Source: Aquibacillus rhizosphaerae (lineage in GTDB: Bacteria; Bacillota; Bacilli; Bacillales; Amphibacillaceae). Taken from it: a DNA stretch of 64,000 nt. Position numbers and translations under genes: made by a program. Positions within the stretch are counted from its first letter, which is position 1. Each line of letters opens with the position of its first letter. This document shows, piece by piece, positions 52,663-61,859 of the stretch. Below the pieces are notes generated by a model. That model did not search any database and was not told the origin of the DNA. It saw only the letters and a program-made list of their open reading frames with translations. Location: NCBI RefSeq assembly GCF_030282825.1, contig NZ_JASTZU010000001.1:87571-151570 (forward strand), read 5' to 3'.

Positions 52663-54612
52663 ATGAGTGCAATAGCTGGCATTTTACATGGGGATAAACA
52701 ACCTGTTACACCGGAACAAATAACGAACATGATGGACGCATTTAGCAAGTTCCCGGCCGATGATATTCGTGTTTGGCATCAAAGTAACTTGTACCTAGGT
52801 TGTCATGCCCAGTGGATCACACCTGAATCTGTTGGTGAGCCAGTACCATACTATGACAGCGAAAGAGACTTAGCCATTACAGCTGATGCTATCATCGATA
52901 ACCGACAGGAATTGTTTGAGATGTTACAGGTTGATAAAGAAAAAAGACTCCTAATGCCTGATAGTGTATTACTACTCCTTGCTTACATTAAATGGGGAGA
53001 AAATACACCGGAACATGTCATCGGTGATTTTGCATTCATGATTTGGGATGGAAAGAAACAAAAACTTTTTGGTGCAAGAGATTTCTCAGGAGCAAGAACC
53101 TTGTATTACTGTCATCAAAACCAAAGTTTTGCTTTTAGCACAACGATTGAACCTCTACTAACTCTACCCTTTATGAAAAAACATCTAAATGAAGAATGGC
53201 TTGCTCAATTTCTAGCAATTACCGCCGTCACGCATACCTTAGATTCAGCACTTACACCTTACCGAAATATATATGAAATTCCGCCTTCTCATCGTATTTC
53301 AGTTGTGGGTCAAAAGGTGACGATAAATAGATATAACACATTAACAAATAAAGAAAAATTGCACTATAAATCGAATCATGACTATATCGATGCATTTCAG
53401 GAGATCTTTCAACAGGCAGTGGATGCAAGACTCAGAACGCATCGGGGAGTGGGAGCGCAATTAAGTGGTGGCCTAGATTCTGGATCGGTTACTAGTTTTG
53501 CTGCGGGGACATTAAAAGAACAAGGGAAACCATTACATACGTTTAGCTATATTCCACCGAAAGATTTTGAAGATTTTACACCAGGATATTTAATTGCTGA
53601 TGAACGACCGTATATTCAGGAAACAGTCAACCATATTGGACATATAACCGATCATTACTGTGATTTTAATGAAAGTAGTCCTTATTCTGTGATGGACGAA
53701 CTCTTACATGACATGGAGATGCCTTATAAGTTTTTTGAGAACTCCTTTTGGCTTGCAAAGATGTTTGAGGAAGCGCAAGCGAAAGATATCGGGATTTTAT
53801 TGAGTGGTGATCGAGGAAATTTAACTATCTCTTGGGGAAATGCATTGGACTATTATACAAAGCTTTGCAAAAACATGCGTTGGATAAAGTTAGTTCAGGA
53901 AGTACATCAACATACACTACATCTTGGTGGTTCTCGACTAAAGAAATTAAAAATGATTAGAAAACATGCTTTTCCGAGTAGTAAGAGTGCGGAAGCCCCA
54001 GCTGATTATATCCTGCCACAAGTTATTAATTCACAATTTGCAACGCAAACGGATGTGTTTACGAAATTGCAAGATTACGGATTTGATGACACAGGCTGGT
54101 ATGGAGCTGATCAACAGGATTTAAGGCTAAAACACTTCGAGGATGTGTGTCATTGGATTCCCACCAATACAGTCTCAACAAAGCTATCACTACGACATAA
54201 CGTGTGGAAACGCGATCCGACAAATGATCTTCGTGTTATTCGATTTTGTCTATCCTTACCTGATAATCAATTTGTTCAAGATGGCTATGACCGAGCATTG
54301 ATTCGTAGGGCAACAGAAGGTTATTTGCCAGATAAAGTTCGTCTTAATCAGCGAATACGAGGGGTACAAGGTGCAGACTGGGTTCATCGAATGGCACCTT
54401 CATGGCAACTGTTTGTAGAAGAAGCGGAACAGCTTAGCAAGGATGATGACGTGCTCCAGTTTATCAATAAGCAGGCAATAAACGATGCATTAAATGTCGT
54501 AAAGAATGGACCATGTCTCGATAAGGACAATGATCCCCATTATCGAATTTTAATGCGCAGTTTGATTGTATATAGATTCTTAAAGAAGTTTCATTTAAAG
54601 GAGGTGAAGTAA
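52663..54612 (+). CDS. Lasso peptide macrolactam synthetase (asparagine synthetase homolog, C protein)
   Basis: A 649-residue ATP-dependent cyclase that adenylates the Asp/Glu side chain and closes the ring on the core N-terminus. The N-terminal glutaminase-like domain begins 'MSAIAGILH' without the nucleophilic Cys2, as in lasso cyclases. The synthetase domain has the PP-loop 'LSGGLDSGSVTSF', then 'GILLSGDRGNLTISWGNAL'. The ATG at 52663 follows GAGGGA. Its stop abuts the precursor gene start directly, so the two are cotranslated. Confidence 0.93.
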   Translation: MSAIAGILHGDKQPVTPEQITNMMDAFSKFPADDIRVWHQSNLYLGCHAQWITPESVGEPVPYYDSERDLAITADAIIDNRQELFEMLQVDKEKRLLMPDSVLLLLAYIKWGENTPEHVIGDFAFMIWDGKKQKLFGARDFSGARTLYYCHQNQSFAFSTTIEPLLTLPFMKKHLNEEWLAQFLAITAVTHTLDSALTPYRNIYEIPPSHRISVVGQKVTINRYNTLTNKEKLHYKSNHDYIDAFQEIFQQAVDARLRTHRGVGAQLSGGLDSGSVTSFAAGTLKEQGKPLHTFSYIPPKDFEDFTPGYLIADERPYIQETVNHIGHITDHYCDFNESSPYSVMDELLHDMEMPYKFFENSFWLAKMFEEAQAKDIGILLSGDRGNLTISWGNALDYYTKLCKNMRWIKLVQEVHQHTLHLGGSRLKKLKMIRKHAFPSSKSAEAPADYILPQVINSQFATQTDVFTKLQDYGFDDTGWYGADQQDLRLKHFEDVCHWIPTNTVSTKLSLRHNVWKRDPTNDLRVIRFCLSLPDNQFVQDGYDRALIRRATEGYLPDKVRLNQRIRGVQGADWVHRMAPSWQLFVEEAEQLSKDDDVLQFINKQAINDALNVVKNGPCLDKDNDPHYRILMRSLIVYRFLKKFHLKEVK

Positions 54613-54750
54613 ATGAAGACAGAATGGACTAAGCCTCAATTAGAGGTTCTTGATGTGAACCAAACAATGGCAAATGATCAGGTTGGTACTCGTCTAGATG
54701 CATCTTGGCAGGCAGGTACTGCATATGATGATTTAACATGGAGCAGCTAA
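54613..54750 (+). CDS. Lasso peptide precursor (A)
   Basis: A 45-residue peptide, immediately after the cyclase gene (AAAGGAGG upstream). The leader 'MKTEWTKPQLEVLDVNQTM' carries the B1-recognition motif (Y/W)xxPxLxxL at residues 5-13 and the conserved Thr18. The core begins 'ANDQVGTRLDASWQ' and ends 'YDDLTWSS'. With Thr at -2, Ala20 is residue 1 and the ring acceptor Asp29 would be residue 10. If Asn21 is residue 1, a usual 9-residue ring forms but Thr is at -3. The terminal Ser fits phosphorylation by the kinase encoded next. Bulky Trp and Tyr in the tail could be plugs. Confidence 0.9.
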   Translation: MKTEWTKPQLEVLDVNQTMANDQVGTRLDASWQAGTAYDDLTWSS

Positions 54751-54770
54751 TTGGTATTATAGTAATTTGT

Positions 54771-54813
54771 ATGATCAAAGGGGATGTCTAACTTAGATAT
54801 CCTCTTTGATCAT
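54771..54813. terminator. Strong hairpin after the precursor gene
   Basis: A nearly perfect 20-bp stem (outer arm ATGATCAAAG / CTTTGATCAT, inner GGATGTCTA / TAGATATCC) with ACT loop. No T-run follows, so it probably protects the precursor message and only lowers expression of the kinase and downstream genes. Confidence 0.75.
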
Positions 54814-54853
54814 TACTAACATAATTTATTCTAATTCCGTTTGGGGGAGTTTG

Positions 54854-55786
54854 ATGATAGAAACAAGTAAACAAATATACCATGCATTCGGATTAAATAT
54901 AGCTAGTGATCTTACGTTACCTGAATTACCAGTGATTAATCAGCCTATAGAGGCTATAGATATCATGATTTCACGAAAAGAACTTGATTATGTGGATGAC
55001 TCTGCTGAATCGGCAAGCCATTTTGTTGTAAATAAAGAAAAAGTTATTTTTCATGTGCCGAATACAGCAGTATTTGTGATTGAAAAGGGTACAACGATTA
55101 TCGTCTCCCCACTTAATGAAACGAAACAAGATCACATACGGCTTTACCTGCTAGGTACGTGTATGGGTATTCTTTTATTGCAGAGAAGAATACTTCCTTT
55201 ACATGGAAGTGCGATTGAGATAGACGGAAAAGCTTATGCGATTGTTGGCGATTCAGGGGCTGGGAAATCAACTTTAGCTACTGCATTTTTACAAAGAGGC
55301 TATCAATTATTAAGTGATGATGTGATTCCAATTGTATTAACAGCGGATGATAAACCAATTGTGATTCCTTCCTATCCACATCAGAAGCTATGGTCAAACA
55401 CACTTGATTATTATGGTACGGATAGAAGTAATTTAAAATCCATTTTTGATCGAGAAACTAAATTTGCCGTGCCTGTTACTGATCAATTTTGCACGAAAGC
55501 TCTGCCGCTAGGAGGAGTTTTTGAGCTGACTAAAACAACAAATCAAGCAGTTTCCATTCAGTCGGTAGAAAAGCTTCAACAGTTTTATACACTGTTCAGG
55601 CATACATATCGAAATTTTCTAATTCAACAGATTGGATTAATGGATTGGCACTTCCAAATGGCAACAAAAATAGCTAGTAATAATGATTTATTTAAGATTG
55701 AGCGACCAAGCGATCGTTTTACCGCTGAAACGTTAACTGATCTAATAGTAACGACCATAAAAAAGGAGGCAGCAATACATGAGTAA
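54854..55786 (+). CDS. HPr-kinase-like lasso peptide kinase (PadeK/PsmK type)
   Basis: A 310-residue kinase of the HPrK family found in paeninodin-like clusters, which phosphorylates the side chain of the C-terminal Ser of the precursor. The P-loop is 'IVGDSGAGKSTLA', preceded by 'PLHGSAIEI' and followed by 'LLSDDVIPI'. The N-terminal ~110 residues form the extra domain of this subgroup. The ATG at 54854 follows GGGGGAG. It overlaps B1 by 8 bases. The precursor here ends in Ser-Ser, as required. Confidence 0.92.
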   Translation: MIETSKQIYHAFGLNIASDLTLPELPVINQPIEAIDIMISRKELDYVDDSAESASHFVVNKEKVIFHVPNTAVFVIEKGTTIIVSPLNETKQDHIRLYLLGTCMGILLLQRRILPLHGSAIEIDGKAYAIVGDSGAGKSTLATAFLQRGYQLLSDDVIPIVLTADDKPIVIPSYPHQKLWSNTLDYYGTDRSNLKSIFDRETKFAVPVTDQFCTKALPLGGVFELTKTTNQAVSIQSVEKLQQFYTLFRHTYRNFLIQQIGLMDWHFQMATKIASNNDLFKIERPSDRFTAETLTDLIVTTIKKEAAIHE

Positions 55787-56069
55787 AGTCGAGGAATTTT
55801 CACTTAGTCAACAGGTGAAACAAGCAGAAGGAAATATTGTAAGTGACATGAACGGGGAGAAAGTCATGTTATGTGTGAAGAATGGGAAATATTATAATTT
55901 GGGTGTTCTTGGTGGGCAGATTTGGGAAATTATCAAACAACCTGTATCAATTGAAGAAGTAGTTACCAAACTGATAGAGCAATATGATGTAGAACAAAAG
56001 CAGTGCGAAGAAGAAACGATTGCTTTTCTCCAACAATTAGTGAAAGAGGGGCTAGTAGAGATAGAATAG
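55779..56069 (+). CDS. Lasso peptide B1 (PqqD-like RiPP recognition element)
   Basis: A 96-residue PqqD-fold protein that binds the leader and presents it to B2 and C. Winged-helix pattern 'GEKVMLCVKNGKYYNLGVLG', then 'GQIWEIIKQPVSIEEVVTKL' and a C-terminal helix 'EETIAFLQQLVKEGLVEIE'. AAAGGAGG precedes the ATG. It is coupled to the kinase gene upstream. Confidence 0.93.
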   Translation: MSKVEEFSLSQQVKQAEGNIVSDMNGEKVMLCVKNGKYYNLGVLGGQIWEIIKQPVSIEEVVTKLIEQYDVEQKQCEEETIAFLQQLVKEGLVEIE

Positions 56070-56100
56070 GTTGTTAAATCATTAGGATGGGGGTGATTAT

Positions 56101-57894
56101 TTGAAACACGTTATATATTTTTTAAAGCAAATACATGGACATACCGGAAAGATTCTCTATGTGAACATGCTCGCGATGATGGGGATTGGTTTGCTAGATG
56201 GTCTCGCGGTGTTATTGCTCATACCGATGATTAGTTTAAGTGGAATTGTCCAGTTAGATGCAGAAGAATTGCCTTTTACAGGAGTCTTTCAGTATTTTGA
56301 TAGTCTTCCTATTTCGGTAGGATTGATGATTGTTTTAGCCATTTATGTTTGTATCGCTGTCGGACAAAACGTATTGCAACGCCACCTTACGATTCGGAAT
56401 ACGATCATTCAACAAGGTTTTTTACGTTATTTACAAATAAAAACCTACGATTCCTTACTCAAAGCGAATTGGGATTTTTTCATAAAAAAAAGAAAATCGG
56501 ATCTTATTTATATCCTATCAACTGAAATTGCCCGTACTAACGCAGGAACACAAGCATTTCTAAAATTAATGGCCTCGTTTATTTTTACCGTATTACAGAT
56601 TGGCCTCGCATTTTGGTTGTCCCCTTCGATTACGTCCTTTGTATTATTGTGTGGGATTATTCTCATTTTCATCAATCGAAAGTTCCTAAAAAGATCGCTC
56701 GTATTAGGTGAAAAGAGTGTCGAGCTTGGTAGAAGCTACATGGCTGGTATAACCGATCAAATTAATGGGATGAAGGATATCAAAAGTAATTCTTTAGAAG
56801 AGCCTAGAATGGATTGGTATCGCTCAATTACCAAGCAAATGCAAGACCAGCAAGTAGATTTTGTCCGTGTGAAAACTACCTCACAAGCGTATTATAAGAT
56901 TGCTTCAGCCGTCTTCATCGCAGCATTTATTTTTGTTGCTATTCAAATGTTTGCAGCACAAGCAACACAACTGACTTTGGTTGTCGTTATCTTTTCACGG
57001 TTATGGCCAAGAGTTTCTGGGATACAAAGTTCCATGGAAACCATAGCGATGGCGATTCCTTCCCTAAAAATTGTGCAGGCTTTGCAAAAGCAAACAAGTG
57101 AGGCAAAAGAATTTGACCAAAGCATGGAACAGCATGTCGAGCCGATTCAAATTCAAGAGGGTATTCAATGCGATAAAGCATCATTCCGCTATGATAAACA
57201 AAAGAAAGTCTATGCATTACAGGACATTGATTTATTTATCCCTGCGAATAAAATCACTGCGATTGTCGGTAAATCTGGCGCTGGAAAGAGTACGCTGATT
57301 GATTTGCTTATGGGAATTAACCTTCCAGAAACGGGATCCATTACTGTTGATGGTGTACCCCTGACAAAAGAAAGAATTCTAGCACTTCGGAAATCGTTAA
57401 GCTACGTTTCTCAAGATCCATTTTTATTTAATACAACGATAAGAGATAACCTATTGATTGTTTCGGCAAATGCGACCGAACAGGAAATAAACAAGGCATT
57501 GACGTTTGCTTCTGCATACGACTTTGTACAACAGCTACCAGACGGACTCGATACCGTGATTGGTGATCGAGGTATTAAATTATCTGGTGGGGAACGACAA
57601 CGGATCGTATTAGCAAGAGCAATTTTACGAAAGCCTTCTGTCCTTGTTTTAGATGAGGCAACAAGCGCACTTGATTCAGAGAATGAAGCAAATATTCAAC
57701 AGGCAATTGTACACTTAAAAGGCAAGATGACGATGATTGTCATTGCCCATCGCTTATCCACGATTCGTGATGCTGATCAAGTGATTGTGCTAGAGAAAGG
57801 TAAGGTAATCCAACAAGGGGCATTTAATCAGTTGTCATCCACAACTGGTGCATTTAGGATGATGTTAGGGAAGCAAGAGCAGATTGGTGGGTAA
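56101..57894 (+). CDS. Lasso peptide ABC exporter/immunity (D protein)
   Basis: A 597-residue half transporter: six membrane helices in the first ~310 residues and an ATPase domain with Walker A 'VGKSGAGKST', signature 'LSGGERQR' and Walker B 'VLVLDEATSALD', then the H-loop 'VIAHRLS'. There is no N-terminal C39 peptidase, as expected because B2 removes the leader. It probably exports the mature lasso peptide and gives self-protection. It starts at TTG with GGGGGTGA upstream and is the last gene of the cluster. Confidence 0.93.
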   Translation: MKHVIYFLKQIHGHTGKILYVNMLAMMGIGLLDGLAVLLLIPMISLSGIVQLDAEELPFTGVFQYFDSLPISVGLMIVLAIYVCIAVGQNVLQRHLTIRNTIIQQGFLRYLQIKTYDSLLKANWDFFIKKRKSDLIYILSTEIARTNAGTQAFLKLMASFIFTVLQIGLAFWLSPSITSFVLLCGIILIFINRKFLKRSLVLGEKSVELGRSYMAGITDQINGMKDIKSNSLEEPRMDWYRSITKQMQDQQVDFVRVKTTSQAYYKIASAVFIAAFIFVAIQMFAAQATQLTLVVVIFSRLWPRVSGIQSSMETIAMAIPSLKIVQALQKQTSEAKEFDQSMEQHVEPIQIQEGIQCDKASFRYDKQKKVYALQDIDLFIPANKITAIVGKSGAGKSTLIDLLMGINLPETGSITVDGVPLTKERILALRKSLSYVSQDPFLFNTTIRDNLLIVSANATEQEINKALTFASAYDFVQQLPDGLDTVIGDRGIKLSGGERQRIVLARAILRKPSVLVLDEATSALDSENEANIQQAIVHLKGKMTMIVIAHRLSTIRDADQVIVLEKGKVIQQGAFNQLSSTTGAFRMMLGKQEQIGG

Positions 57895-58265
57895 GTGATT
57901 TATATGTAAGAAGACTTTGTAACTACATACCATGCTGGGCGGTTGGCCATCTCCTTTAAGAAAGATGTGGTAGGGAAGACGACATTTGAAGCTTTAAGGC
58001 TAATGGATGTTAGGCAAAGTTGAGATATTAGCACCCTGCTGTAGACAAATTAAGAGATTTGTATCTGTGGAAAAATAACTAGTGTGAGAGTTACTATGTT
58101 AGAAAATAGTAGCTCTTTTTTAGTTTATTTGTAATGCAGGGTAATAGATATTGTTGAAGTGTATTAGAGTGTTACACTATTATTTTGCATTGACACCTAC
58201 CAAACCATTTAATTACATAATCCTGCTAATCTAGCTATTTTTAAAAAATTTTTAAGAATGCTTTT
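57895..58265. other. Decayed region after the lasso cluster
   Basis: There is no intact gene. 57940-58023 reads in one frame 'HAGRLAISFKKDVVGKTTFE', an unidentified coding-like scrap. From about 58050 the sequence is a diverged copy of 62525-62790 (AGACAAATTAAGAGA..., AGTTACTA...GTAGAAAATAGTAGCT blocks), the flank of the transposase remnant. Confidence 0.5.
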
Positions 58266-58478
58266 TTGCCAAGGGAAAAGTGGATTTGGTATCCTGGTGC
58301 TAAATATCATATTACATTGTATTCGGAGGACTTCATTATTTCATGATGAAGAGGACCGTTTGGAATATTTCTAGCTTGGAAGAGACAATGATAGTCACAT
58401 TGTTTATTCTCCATATGTATCTACTCATGACTAGCCATATTCATCTTCAATTGAAACCTTTGATCATTCTACTGGTAA
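58266..58478 (+). pseudogene. IS200-like (RAYT) transposase remnant, copy A
   Basis: Matches the start of REP-associated Y1 transposases ('WYPGAKYHI' as GGATTTGGTATCCTGGTGCT, then 'FHDEEDRLEYF', then the 'NHIHLQIE' metal-site region as CATATTCATCTTCAATTGA). Stops and frameshifts interrupt it and the catalytic Tyr part is absent. It is about 85% identical by eye to the remnant at 62792. The stretch 58479-58729 shows no further gene except a 20-codon frame at 58657. Confidence 0.8.
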
Positions 58479-58729
58479 CATTATTAAATTGTTCATTCCT
58501 AATATGCAACATACTTTAATCAAAAACACCATTATTCCGGTTATGTTTTTAGAGCCACTGGTGCTTGTCACCACTCGAAAATTGGCAGATTTTTTGAGAA
58601 CTATTACAATTGTTATAGTATAATTATGGTTCAATGAGTCAGGGGACAATTAGAAATGGCAGGAATAGCAGAATCTTTTGCTATTGCTATATCTAAATTA
58701 CAATCAGGGATGCAATGAGGTGAACTAGC

Positions 58730-59752
58730 ATGTCAAAGAAGAAATTGCTCGTAACTGGTGGAGCAGGTTTTATTGGCGGGAATTTCGTTCAATATATGGT
58801 GGATAAGTATCCGGATTATGCGATTTATAATTTTGATTTGTTAACCTATGCTGGGGAACTAACTAAGCATAAGGGGATAGAAGAAAAGAATAACTATCAT
58901 TTTGTGAAAGGTGATATCGCTGATCGAGAAGCTATTATGCCTTTATTTGAGAAAGAAAAGTTTGATTATGTTGTCCACTTTGCTGCTGAAAGTCATGTTG
59001 ATCGTTCGATCACGTCCCCAGAGGTATTCATTCGTACCAACGTGTTGGGTACACAGGTGTTATTGGATGCAGCGAAATCGGTTAATGTCAGCAATTTTGT
59101 TCATGTATCAACGAATGAAGTATATGGTGAATTAGATTTTGATTCAACTGCCTTCTTCACCGAAGATACGCCGCTTCAGCCTAATAGTCCTTATAGTGCA
59201 AGTAAAGCATCTTCGGATTTACTCGTTCGCGCTTACCATGAAACGTATGGATTACCTGTCAATATTACCCGTTGTTCCAACAACTATGGACCATATCAAT
59301 TTCCAGAAAAATTAATGCCATTAACGATTTCTAGAGTAATGAATGATGAAAAGGTCCCTATATATGGCGACGGAAAAAATATTCGGGATTGGTTACATGT
59401 GCAAGACCATTGTTCGGCGATTGATCTCGTCCTTCATGAAGGTGCTAGTGGAGAAGTGTATAACGTTGGTGGGCATAATGAAAAGACGAACTTAGAGGTA
59501 GTTAAGACCATTATCAACAGACTAAAAAAATCAGAAAATCTAATTGAATTTGTTACTGATCGATTAGGGCATGATAAGCGTTATGCGATTGACCCCATGA
59601 AATTAGAAAAGCTTGGCTGGGCACCAACCTATACCTTTGAAACCGGTATGACACAAACCATAGATTGGTATTTAGATAATAAGAAGTGGTGGGAACAAAT
59701 TATTAGTGGTGAATATAAAAGATATTTTGATAAACAGTATTCGATAGAATAG
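58730..59752 (+). CDS. rfbB: Second dTDP-glucose 4,6-dehydratase, active-site Asp changed to Asn
   Basis: A 340-residue close paralog of the rfbB at 47661. The NAD motif 'TGGAGFIGGNFVQYM' and Tyr-Lys motif 'YSASKASSDLLV' are intact, but the catalytic 'STDEVYG' reads 'STNEVYG' (Asn129; codon AAT). In this family that Asp is the general acid for dehydration, so the enzyme may only bind, or act as a slow oxidoreductase. GAGGTGAAC lies ahead of the ATG. No rfbA, rfbC or rfbD accompany it. It sits in a 1.8-kb block between two parts of a duplicated junk sequence, as if inserted there. Confidence 0.9.
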   Translation: MSKKKLLVTGGAGFIGGNFVQYMVDKYPDYAIYNFDLLTYAGELTKHKGIEEKNNYHFVKGDIADREAIMPLFEKEKFDYVVHFAAESHVDRSITSPEVFIRTNVLGTQVLLDAAKSVNVSNFVHVSTNEVYGELDFDSTAFFTEDTPLQPNSPYSASKASSDLLVRAYHETYGLPVNITRCSNNYGPYQFPEKLMPLTISRVMNDEKVPIYGDGKNIRDWLHVQDHCSAIDLVLHEGASGEVYNVGGHNEKTNLEVVKTIINRLKKSENLIEFVTDRLGHDKRYAIDPMKLEKLGWAPTYTFETGMTQTIDWYLDNKKWWEQIISGEYKRYFDKQYSIE

Positions 59753-60068
59753 AACTTGTTATATTGATGGTTGCTTATAAATTCCATCATCCTTGATATT
59801 ATTTATACTGTTCATTGATATATTTACTGTTGAATGAAAGTCCTACATTTATTATCTTTACAAGATGTAGGAGTTTTTTTGTACACTGTAGTCCCAGTCC
59901 CATCAATAAAATAGGGGTTTTTTCAATCTTTTTCATGACTATCTGCATTTCCATTTCAATACCTATTTCATGATACAGAATCACTACGTGGCGCACGAAG
60001 TAATACGGAAATTATTGAGTTTTTATTCAAGCAGGGAACGATTCTCTTAGGGGAAATCGGTAGTTTTC

Positions 60069-60118
60069 GAGAAAAAAGGCACAATTCAGCTATCAAAGCT
60101 AATTCTGCCTTTTTCTCA
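60069..60118. terminator. Bidirectional hairpin in the decayed region
   Basis: GAGAAAAAAGGCA and TGCCTTTTTCTC flank AATT/AGCT-rich inner arms with small mismatches. It lies just downstream of the minus-strand fragment at 60133-60258. Confidence 0.6.
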
Positions 60119-60132
60119 TTGACTAATGGTAA

Positions 60133-60258
60133 CTACCCAAAAAGTTCTGTTTTTAATTGGTTAGGTGATGTTTCTGGAGTAGCATGTAATGAATTAATAT
60201 GCTCTTGAACTTCACTGACCTTAATTTCCGGTAAATGATTGTGTGATTTCTGATAATT
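60133..60258 (-). pseudogene. C-terminal fragment of an unidentified minus-strand gene
   Basis: The minus strand reads 41 codons, 'QKSHNHLPEIKVSEVQEHIN' then 'SLHATPETSPNQLKTELFG', and a stop. A stop lies two codons upstream. It looks like the end of a protein and is followed by a hairpin. I do not recognise it. The rest of 59753-60507 contains no intact gene; the plus strand from 59960 reads 'HDTESLRGARSNTEIIEFLF', another unplaced scrap. Confidence 0.35.
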
Positions 60259-60274
60259 ACGTCACACGTAAAGA

Positions 60275-60898
60275 ATTAATGGTGAGCACAAAGTAATCGT
60301 CAACGAATTCCCTTTACAAAAGAGAAAATGTCGTGTTTTATTGTGTGAGTATAATGCATAATGTAAATCTATTTACCTATGTCATCACTAATAATCCACC
60401 TAAAAACCCACGTCGTAATTGGATAAAACAGGAAATATGGACTGTACCAATTTCTCAACCGAATCGCTACCATAGGGATAGGAATATTATGGGAATGAGG
60501 TGGGGGATTGAAGGTACTAGATTCAAAAGCTTTAGTAGCTACCATGAATGAAAGGCAATCTCATTATCGAGAATTGCGTGGCCAACTGGCTGGGTTAAAA
60601 CGTGATTTTCAAGGAATGGTTCAGGCAGATGACTTTCAAGGGCAAGGGGCAGAGGCCATCAAAGGCTTTTATCAAGCGCAGGTGGATGTGGTAGAAGCTT
60701 GGCTGAGATTAGTGGATCAACAGATTGCTTTTTTCAGAGGAATCAAGGGAACGTTAGAGCAGGAAAAATTAGGAGGAAATACCTTTGTACATACAGCTTT
60801 TCTTGAGGAAGATGTTCAACAAGGGGAACGGCAAGCAGATGGTCTAGTCACGGCACAACGGAATGATTTAGAAGCGATTTTTCGAGGGATGCAGTTAT
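60275..60898 (+). repeat. Duplicated segment, copy 1 (partner at 63005-63633)
   Basis: From ATTAATGGTGAGCACAAAGT to the end of the truncated LXG frame the sequence is nearly identical to 63005-63633, including about 230 non-coding bases upstream of the LXG start. The first copy loses similarity at 'FRGM', exactly where its frame stops. Confidence 0.85.
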
Positions 60899-60900
60899 AA
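60508..60900 (+). pseudogene. Truncated LXG-domain protein (N-terminal part only)
   Basis: A 130-residue product starting at TTG behind GGTGGGGGA. It equals the first ~130 residues of the LXG toxin at 63243 ('LDSKALVATMNERQSHYREL' at the start, 'DFQGQGAEAIKGFYQAQVDV', 'LEAIFRGM') and then stops. LXG domains direct toxins to the type VII secretion system; here both the rest of the domain and the toxin part are missing. It may be a relic, or a stub left from recombination between toxin copies. No immunity gene of a known kind is next to it. Confidence 0.8.
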
Positions 60901-61154
60901 AAGTGCCAAAACCTTTGATACCATCAGGAAAGCAGAATTAGGTATCTATGGATTGGTGTCAAGCAATGGGTTTTTGGAAAACATAACGTTCAATACGTAT
61001 ATCTATTAATTTAGTGATAAAGGTCTAATGTCACTAGTAGGAAACGGCACTACTTTGCTAATTGGCATTCTTGAATTCGGTAACCAAGCATTGTAGATAT
61101 AAAAATTGAAATAATTTTGTTTCAATTTTAAATTAAATACGAGGATGTGTGTTT
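60901..61154. other. Short gap before the lipoprotein gene
   Basis: No gene is seen in 254 bases. A TTGAATTC-like AT-rich stretch and GAGGAT before the GTG at 61155 suggest a promoter for the lipoprotein. Confidence 0.4.
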
Positions 61155-61859
61155 GTGAAGAAATTTATGTTATTGATAATTAGTTTTACTATTTTTATGC
61201 TATTAGTTGCGTGCAACACAGAAACAAATCAAAAAAATGAAAAGAGTGAAAATGGAGAAAGCACAAATGTAATCGAAAATACAGACGATATTAAAGGTAT
61301 TTCTTTTGATATTGATACGCCAACATTCATACATAAAAGAGATTTTCATGAGAAAGGATTGAATGTAACTGTTCATTCAGCCGGCTATGTAGACGGGAGA
61401 ATAGATGGTATCTTTGAATACTCCAGTTTAGCAGTAAGTTCAGCAACAGGTCATTATATGTTTGATGTCGAATTAGAAAATTCAAGCAACGAAGAAGTAT
61501 ACTTTGGTGGTTTCACTCTTTATGAACAGGAAATGAATCCCGAGGATGATTTAGATGGATGGATACGCTCAACAGATGTTTATAGAAGTATCGCTTCTGA
61601 TTACGCTTCCGATAAAGACATTAAAGAATTTTTCAATAAATACAAAATAAATGTTCAAAATTATTATGAACAAGGGATTAGCGTTCAACCAGGAGAAACA
61701 ATTAGAGGCATGTGGTCCGTCACAAGCAAAACAGGATTTAATGATTCAATGGAAACAATCTATGTTTACCCTAATGATTTTCCTGATGATATATTAAGAT
61801 TCAAATTGACACCTACTGATAATGAATGGAACTTTTCTGATATTGATTATAAAGATTAA
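61155..61859 (+). CDS. Secreted lipoprotein of unknown function
   Basis: A 234-residue lipoprotein with signal peptide 'FMLLIISFTIFMLLVAC' ending in a lipobox (LLVAC). A Glu/Asn-rich linker and a beta-rich domain with 'HYMFDVELENSSNEEVYFGG' and 'VQPGETIRGMWSV' follow, like the DUF4352/telokin-type Ig folds of Firmicute lipoproteins. GTG at 61155 is used because GAGGAT lies 8 bases upstream. It lies between the two LXG copies, so a role in protection or secretion is possible but unsupported. Confidence 0.75.
   Translation: MKKFMLLIISFTIFMLLVACNTETNQKNEKSENGESTNVIENTDDIKGISFDIDTPTFIHKRDFHEKGLNVTVHSAGYVDGRIDGIFEYSSLAVSSATGHYMFDVELENSSNEEVYFGGFTLYEQEMNPEDDLDGWIRSTDVYRSIASDYASDKDIKEFFNKYKINVQNYYEQGISVQPGETIRGMWSVTSKTGFNDSMETIYVYPNDFPDDILRFKLTPTDNEWNFSDIDYKD

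Noticed and set aside
58657..58719. 20-codon frame before the second rfbB as a small peptide gene
   Set aside because: No known match, weak start signal, and located in decayed DNA; too little to support a gene.
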